The position numbers were made by a program, and so were the translations under genes. A stretch of 52,538 nt of DNA from Proteromonas lacertae (taxonomy: Eukaryota; Sar; Bigyra; Opalinata; Proteromonadidae): the NCBI GenBank assembly GCA_002245135.1, contig NGBS01000046.1:1-52538 (forward strand), read 5' to 3'. Below, in pieces: positions 48,552 to 52,538 of the stretch. Within the stretch, counting starts at the first letter, position 1; every line of letters begins with the position of its first letter. The notes under the pieces are model-generated. The model had not been told where the DNA came from and ran no database searches. It saw nothing but the letters and a program-made list of their open reading frames with translations.

Positions 48552-49351
48552 TATACATCAGTTACTTCTTTCAATTGAGCTTCTACTCTTTTATATTCTT
48601 TATCACTTTGAATCATCAATTTATCCACTTTCTTCAATGTATTTTCAACATCATCATCTTCACCAGCATTTTCCTTTAACAATCTCTTCAATTCAACTGC
48701 ATGGCAAAACCTTCTAATATTTAATGCTCTCAATTTGTCCTGCTCTTTGATAATATATTCTAGCTTTTCTTCTGGGTTTAATTCACACAGTAATTCATTT
48801 AATTCTCGTTTTTGTAATATCATATTCACTGAATGACTAACATCTAAATCTTCTTGATTTTTCATTAATAATGTTTCTATTCTTTTATTGGTTGTTTTTA
48901 GTAGGTTTAAATGTGTATCTAAAATTTCATTATATTCTTTATCATCTAAAATATTTTCACTTTTCTCTTTTTGTCTTTTCAAGATTTTCTCTAAGTGATC
49001 TGTTCCTTCTGCTGCACTTAGACTTTCCAATTCTTTGAAATTTCTTTCTACTGTATCTACTCTTTCTTTAGATTCTTTTAAACACTCTATCATTCTATCA
49101 TGACAAAATTTTTCATCTATTGACAATAAACATTCTTCTAATTGATCTCTCAATTTTAAACGATTTATTTCATTTTTGAGATTCTTCACTAGTGCATTTC
49201 CAACTCCACTTACTGTTTCATTTATTTCTTGTCTCAGTTGATAGGATACTGGACATCCGATCGGTTTATGAGTATTTCCCATTCCTACACCAACAGTCTC
49301 TAACAAATAAAAGAAATTAGAAAATACGAAAATGCTGAGAAGGTAACTCAT
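46676..49351 (-). CDS. Large coiled-coil / low-complexity protein, unknown
   Basis: Two exons are joined over an ATT-repeat intron (about 48556-48511) in frame. The start is ambiguous: the upstream ATG at 49351 gives MSYLLSIFVFSNFFYLLETV, while an internal ATG gives MGNTHKPIGCPVSYQLRQE, which looks more protein-like. The first 265 residues are strongly helical and charged (LRDQLEECLLSIDEKFCHDR, then KRIETLLMKNQEDLDVSHS). The second exon carries more coiled coil (FNKIKRLKKENKMLLNELNR) and a segment KGAMALATDYAQKLHISQMR. Poly-Thr and poly-Asn runs lie in the middle and near the end, and a basic motif RRQSKGWKRLSEVFRNGK sits near the C-terminus. No family is recognised. A scaffold role, possibly at the cytoskeleton, is a guess. 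AAGCAAG lies right before the first ATG. Confidence 0.7.
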
Positions 49352-49566
49352 ATCTTGCTTTCATTGTTTATGTATTTCTTATACAATATTAGTTCATAAA
49401 TTTAAATTAAATGAAATACAAATAGAATATGTATTGAATTGTATTGATGTGTATTAGAAACAATTGATAATAAAGGTTTTTTAAATCACTATACACAAAC
49501 CGTTTTTATTATTTATCGTTTTTTAATTTATTAACTCAGTATGAATTGCATTAATTTATTGTAGAG

Positions 49567-50671
49567 ATGGATATGGTAAATCCCTATACTAGAAATCAAT
49601 TGGTGAAAAAACCTGCACCGCACAGTGAACCAATTGATAATGTCTCTATTAAAATTATACCCAAAGAAAGAAAAAACAAAGAAACTGCATCATGTTTTGA
49701 TACTACTGGATTACAAACAAAAGTATATATTTTTTGTTTATTAACCAAATTATATAGAAACGACCAGGAGATTTAACAAAAAAATATACAACCTTCAAAA
49801 AAGACGATGATGGATTTGCAGAACATATAACAACTCAAAAACCAGATCCAAGACGTTGGTTGACAAAAGGCACAGGAACAGGAGGTTTAGCTGGTACTCA
49901 AGCCAAAGAAATAGTATTTATATATTTTTATATTGTTATAAATAGATATTAGAAGAACATGGACCAATGTTAATTAAAAAACCACATCCACCACCAGCAG
50001 GTGCAAGAGCTGCTCGTATCAATCCACCCAATACAGATTTCAGAAGATTCTACGAAAGAGGTGACTTACCAGTGTATTTACAAGGAACAGGAAAGGCAAG
50101 TTTGAAATGGAAGGTGAATGATATAAAATTATTGGATTATCACCATTATTTACCTTTATTCTTTGATGGTCTTCGTGAAATTGAACATCCATATAGTACA
50201 ATAGCTGAATTAGGAACGATTGACTTATTGGAGAAAGGTGGAGCAAAGAGAGTACTACCAGTTATTCCACAATTAATTATACCAATTAAAAGTATATATT
50301 ATATATCATATTTATGTTAATTAGACGCATTGAACAGTAGAGATGCTTTAGTCATCGTAAAGACATTGCGAATAATTAGAATATTAATAGAAGTGGATCA
50401 ACCTATTCCAGGTGAGGATAACGAAGAAAGAACAGGATTAATTGGATTATCATTAGTTCCATATTACAGACAAATATTACCAATATTAAACATATTTTAT
50501 TCAAAGAATATTAACATTGGAGATCAAATCGATTACCATCAACAGAAGCATGACAATATTGGTGATTTAATTCAAGATACACTAGAACTATTAGAACAAA
50601 CAGGAGGAGAAGATGCATTCATAAATATAAAGTATTTAGTTCCAACATATCAAAGTGTTCTTATTAATTAA
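49567..50671 (+). CDS. PACRG: Parkin co-regulated gene protein (ciliary inner junction)
   Basis: Four exons join in frame to 334 residues. Introns are 49723-49757, 49914-49945 and 50292-50324. The C-terminal 200 residues match PACRG from end to end: [20 protein letters not shown], then [79 protein letters not shown] and [18 protein letters not shown]. The N-terminal 110 residues are less conserved and Pro/Lys-rich. PACRG, with FAP20, builds the inner junction that closes the B-tubule on the A-tubule of ciliary doublets, so it marks a canonical 9+2 axoneme. An insertion ([14 protein letters not shown]) lengthens the loop before LVPYY compared with the animal protein. Confidence 0.96.
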
Positions 50672-50787
50672 TTGTTAATTCAACTCTTTTTTTAAATAAA
50701 ATATTATATATAATACTTGGTGGTTTTGATTTTATTGTACATACAAATATATATTACAAAAAATGAATTAAATTAATAAATAATCTA

Positions 50788-51613
50788 TTAATCTCTTCTA
50801 TTCCTACTTCTACTTCTACCCCTTGATCTATTTCTATTTCTACTTCTGCTTCTTGATCTATCTCTATTATCTCTTCTGGTAGATGAATTATAACTACTCT
50901 TTGAATATGAATTATTATCATTTCTATAATTATTAAAATTCCTTGAACTAATATTATCATATCTTTCTGGTTGTTGTTGTTTAGTCTCTATTTTAAATTT
51001 ATTCTCAGCATAAAGTTTCTTATTGAATGGAGCATTAAATGGTCTATCTCTTCCTCCAAATCTCAATTGTCCTGATTCTTTCTTCCCTGATAAACCTCCA
51101 CCCACTCTTCTAGGCTTAAAACCAGGCATTTCTAAAGCTCGCGCATAATCTACTAATATTCTATAATCATCGATTTGCTTTCTATGCCCTTTTCTAAATG
51201 CTACACGATAATCTGAACTTCTAGTAAATTCTACAAAAGCATATCCTTTTGATGCACCTGTTACGACGTCTCTTATTAATTTCACTCTTTTTACTTGACC
51301 AAATCGAGAAAAAAATTCTTTAAGTGTATCTTCCGTTGTTATATAACTATTTTAAAACTTAGAATTAATATAATACTTCAATCTAGAGACAAATAAAGTC
51401 AATAAAGGATTTCCTTTGATATTAGAATCACTTTCAGGTTTATCTAAATAATTTTGTTATAATTAATATATTTATACAATTATATTTAAGAGCTCTGACT
51501 AAACCTTTATCATGAGGTTTTTCATCAGTTCCATCAATGCTACCATTCTTAATACAGTCATAAACATGAGAGTACCAACGTCCTAGAGGTGGCCTATCAT
51601 TGTAAAATGACAT
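50788..51613 (-). CDS. SNRNP35: U11/U12 small nuclear ribonucleoprotein 35 kDa protein
   Basis: Three exons join in frame to 253 residues. Introns are 51477-51444 and 51376-51347. The N-terminus carries the family motif GSIDGTDEKPHDKG. An RRM follows with RNP2 LTLFVSRL and RNP1 KGYAFVEF. Next come the diagnostic RRVGGGLSGKKESGQLRFGG and RDRPF, then a C-terminal Arg/Ser tail (RDRSRSRSRNRNRSRG). The protein is the U1-70K counterpart in the U11/U12 di-snRNP of the minor spliceosome, where it contacts U11 snRNA at the 5' splice site. Its presence implies that U12-type introns are spliced in this organism. AAGCTTG lies 18 bp upstream of the start. Confidence 0.96.
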
Positions 51614-51837
51614 TTAGAAAAATGAATAAAAAGCTTGTGAAAAACTTGTATTTTTGAATCAGTTATTTAATTTTTTTTATTTAATAAGAATGCTGTTTTA
51701 TATCATTTATCTTTTAATATGCTGTTATACGTCATATGTATATTCCTGTAACTCAAATGAATGATTATGATGGGAAGTAATTGTGTTAATTTGTGAAAAT
51801 TGGTAATTAATTGTGATGGAACTAATAAAACATACTT
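51614..51837. other. Promoter-like spacer, no gene seen
   Basis: This short AT-rich gap lies between SNRNP35 and the Cys-rich repeats. It contains AAGCTTG (51631-51637), which serves SNRNP35. I see no exon for the repeat protein with confidence. Confidence 0.5.
51631..51637. promoter_or_regulatory. AAGCTTG promoter-like element
   Basis: It lies 18 bp upstream of the SNRNP35 start and is followed by a further ACTTG. Confidence 0.45.
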
Positions 51838-52538
51838 GTAGTAGTGGTTATTATTGTCCACCAGGCTCTGATTCTCAGACAAATGTGCTGCTGGCAATTA
51901 TTGTCCTACTCCAAGTCAACAGCTGAAATGTTCAAGGTGGTAGTTATTGCCAGGCTGGTATACTCTACTAATGATTCAATGTGCTGCTGGCAATTATTGT
52001 CCTACTCCAAGTCAACAGCTGAAATGTTCAAGTGGTAGTTATTGTCCAGCTGGTTCTTCTACTAATGATCAAATGTGCTGCTGGCAATTATTGTCCTACT
52101 CCAAGTCAACAGCTGAAATGTTCAAGTGGTAGTTATTGTCCAGCTGGTATTACTTCTCCATCTCAATGTGCTGCTGGCAATTATTGTCCTACTCCAAGTC
52201 AACAGCTGAAATGTTCAAGTGGTAGTTATTGTCCAGCTGGTTCTTCTACTAATGATCAATGTGCTGCTGGCAATTATTGTCCTACTCCAGTCAACAGCTG
52301 AAATGTTCAAGTGGTAGTTATTGCCCAGCTGGTTCTTCTACTAATGATCAATGTGCTGCTGGCAATTATTGTCCTACTCCAAGTCAACAGCTGAAATGTT
52401 CAAGTGGTAGTTATTGTCCAGCTGGTATTACTTCTCCATTCTCAATGTGCTGCTGGCAATTATTGTCCTACTCCAAGTCAACAGCTGAAATGTTCAAGTG
52501 GTAGTATTGTCCAGCTGGTTCTTCTACTAATGATCAAT
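51838..52538 (+). CDS. Cysteine-rich tandem-repeat protein (partial, runs off the right edge)
   Basis: The stretch encodes about seven copies of a 31-residue unit, CAAGNYCPTPSQQLKC followed by SSGSYCPAG and a short variable tail (SSTNDQ or ITSPSQ). Each unit has two C-x2-G-x-Y-C-P modules, the pattern of GCC2/GCC3-like repeats in large secreted or surface proteins of protists. The cysteines imply disulphide-bonded extracellular folding. The first unit differs (CSSGYYCPPGSDSQ). No start codon or signal peptide is seen before 51838, so the N-terminus must be on another exon or is missing. Several units carry one-base insertions or deletions against the consensus that break the frame (for example about 51890, 51930, 52073, 52288 and 52440). 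As at the left edge, these may be read errors in a repeat. Confidence 0.6.
51890..52538 (+). repeat. 93-bp tandem repeat array
   Basis: The marker caatgtgctgctgg recurs at 52164, 52257 and 52349; the first step is 93 bp, the second 92 because of one missing base. At least seven near-identical copies run to the window end, and two alternative tails alternate between units. Confidence 0.92.

Overview
The window is a compact, extremely AT-rich piece of nuclear DNA from a microbial eukaryote. Genes lie on both strands with only 20-250 bp between most neighbours, and TAA, TAG and TGA are all used as stops. Nearly every multi-exon gene has tiny introns, mostly 24-60 nt, that start GTAT and end TAG. 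Spliced models built on that rule keep frame exactly for DNAL1, PACRG, SNRNP35, KAP3, PRELI, CABLES and others. Poly-Q and poly-N runs, a PDR-type ABC transporter and a Cdc7/SepA-type kinase suggest an amoeboid or fungus-like lineage. DNAL1, KAP3 and PACRG show that the organism builds motile cilia. I cannot name the species; a flagellated amoebozoan, heterolobosean or other deep-branching protist fits.

Layout. 1-6565 (-) is a very acidic protein built from nested tandem repeats (495, 333 and 231 bp). 6665-13034 holds a CDK-like kinase, a septation-initiation-type kinase with armadillo-like repeats, the axonemal dynein light chain DNAL1 and a TPR protein. 13099-15572 is the first of three copies of a pseudokinase-LRR family. 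15662-25307 holds a two-finger CCCH RNA-binding protein, an intact PRELI lipid-transfer gene beside a decayed paralogue, a HERPUD-like ubiquitin-like ER protein, a protein with nine 'IAPF' motifs, and a 960-residue LRR protein. 25858-29137 is the second pseudokinase-LRR gene.

28687-31068 and 36134-38513 are two direct copies of one 2.38-kb block, about 99.9% identical by eye. Each carries a complete CABLES-like cyclin-box gene plus the 5' end of the pseudokinase-LRR gene. A full-length PDR/ABCG transporter (31820-35946) lies between them. 38753-51613 then holds a long-chain acyl-CoA synthetase, KAP3, an ankyrin-WW protein, a GT61-type glycosyltransferase, a large coiled-coil protein, PACRG, and the U11/U12 snRNP 35K protein, a marker of the minor spliceosome. 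The right edge (about 51838-52538) enters a cysteine-rich 31-residue tandem-repeat protein.

The genes fall into three themes: cilium assembly and motility (DNAL1, KAP3, PACRG), cell-cycle control (CDK-like kinase, SepA-like kinase, two CABLES genes), and membrane lipid or stress handling (PRELI, acyl-CoA synthetase, HERPUD-like, ABCG). A short CAAGC/AAGCTTG element recurs just upstream of many start codons and looks like a core promoter signal. No tRNA, rRNA, CRISPR array, virus-like element or transposon was recognised.
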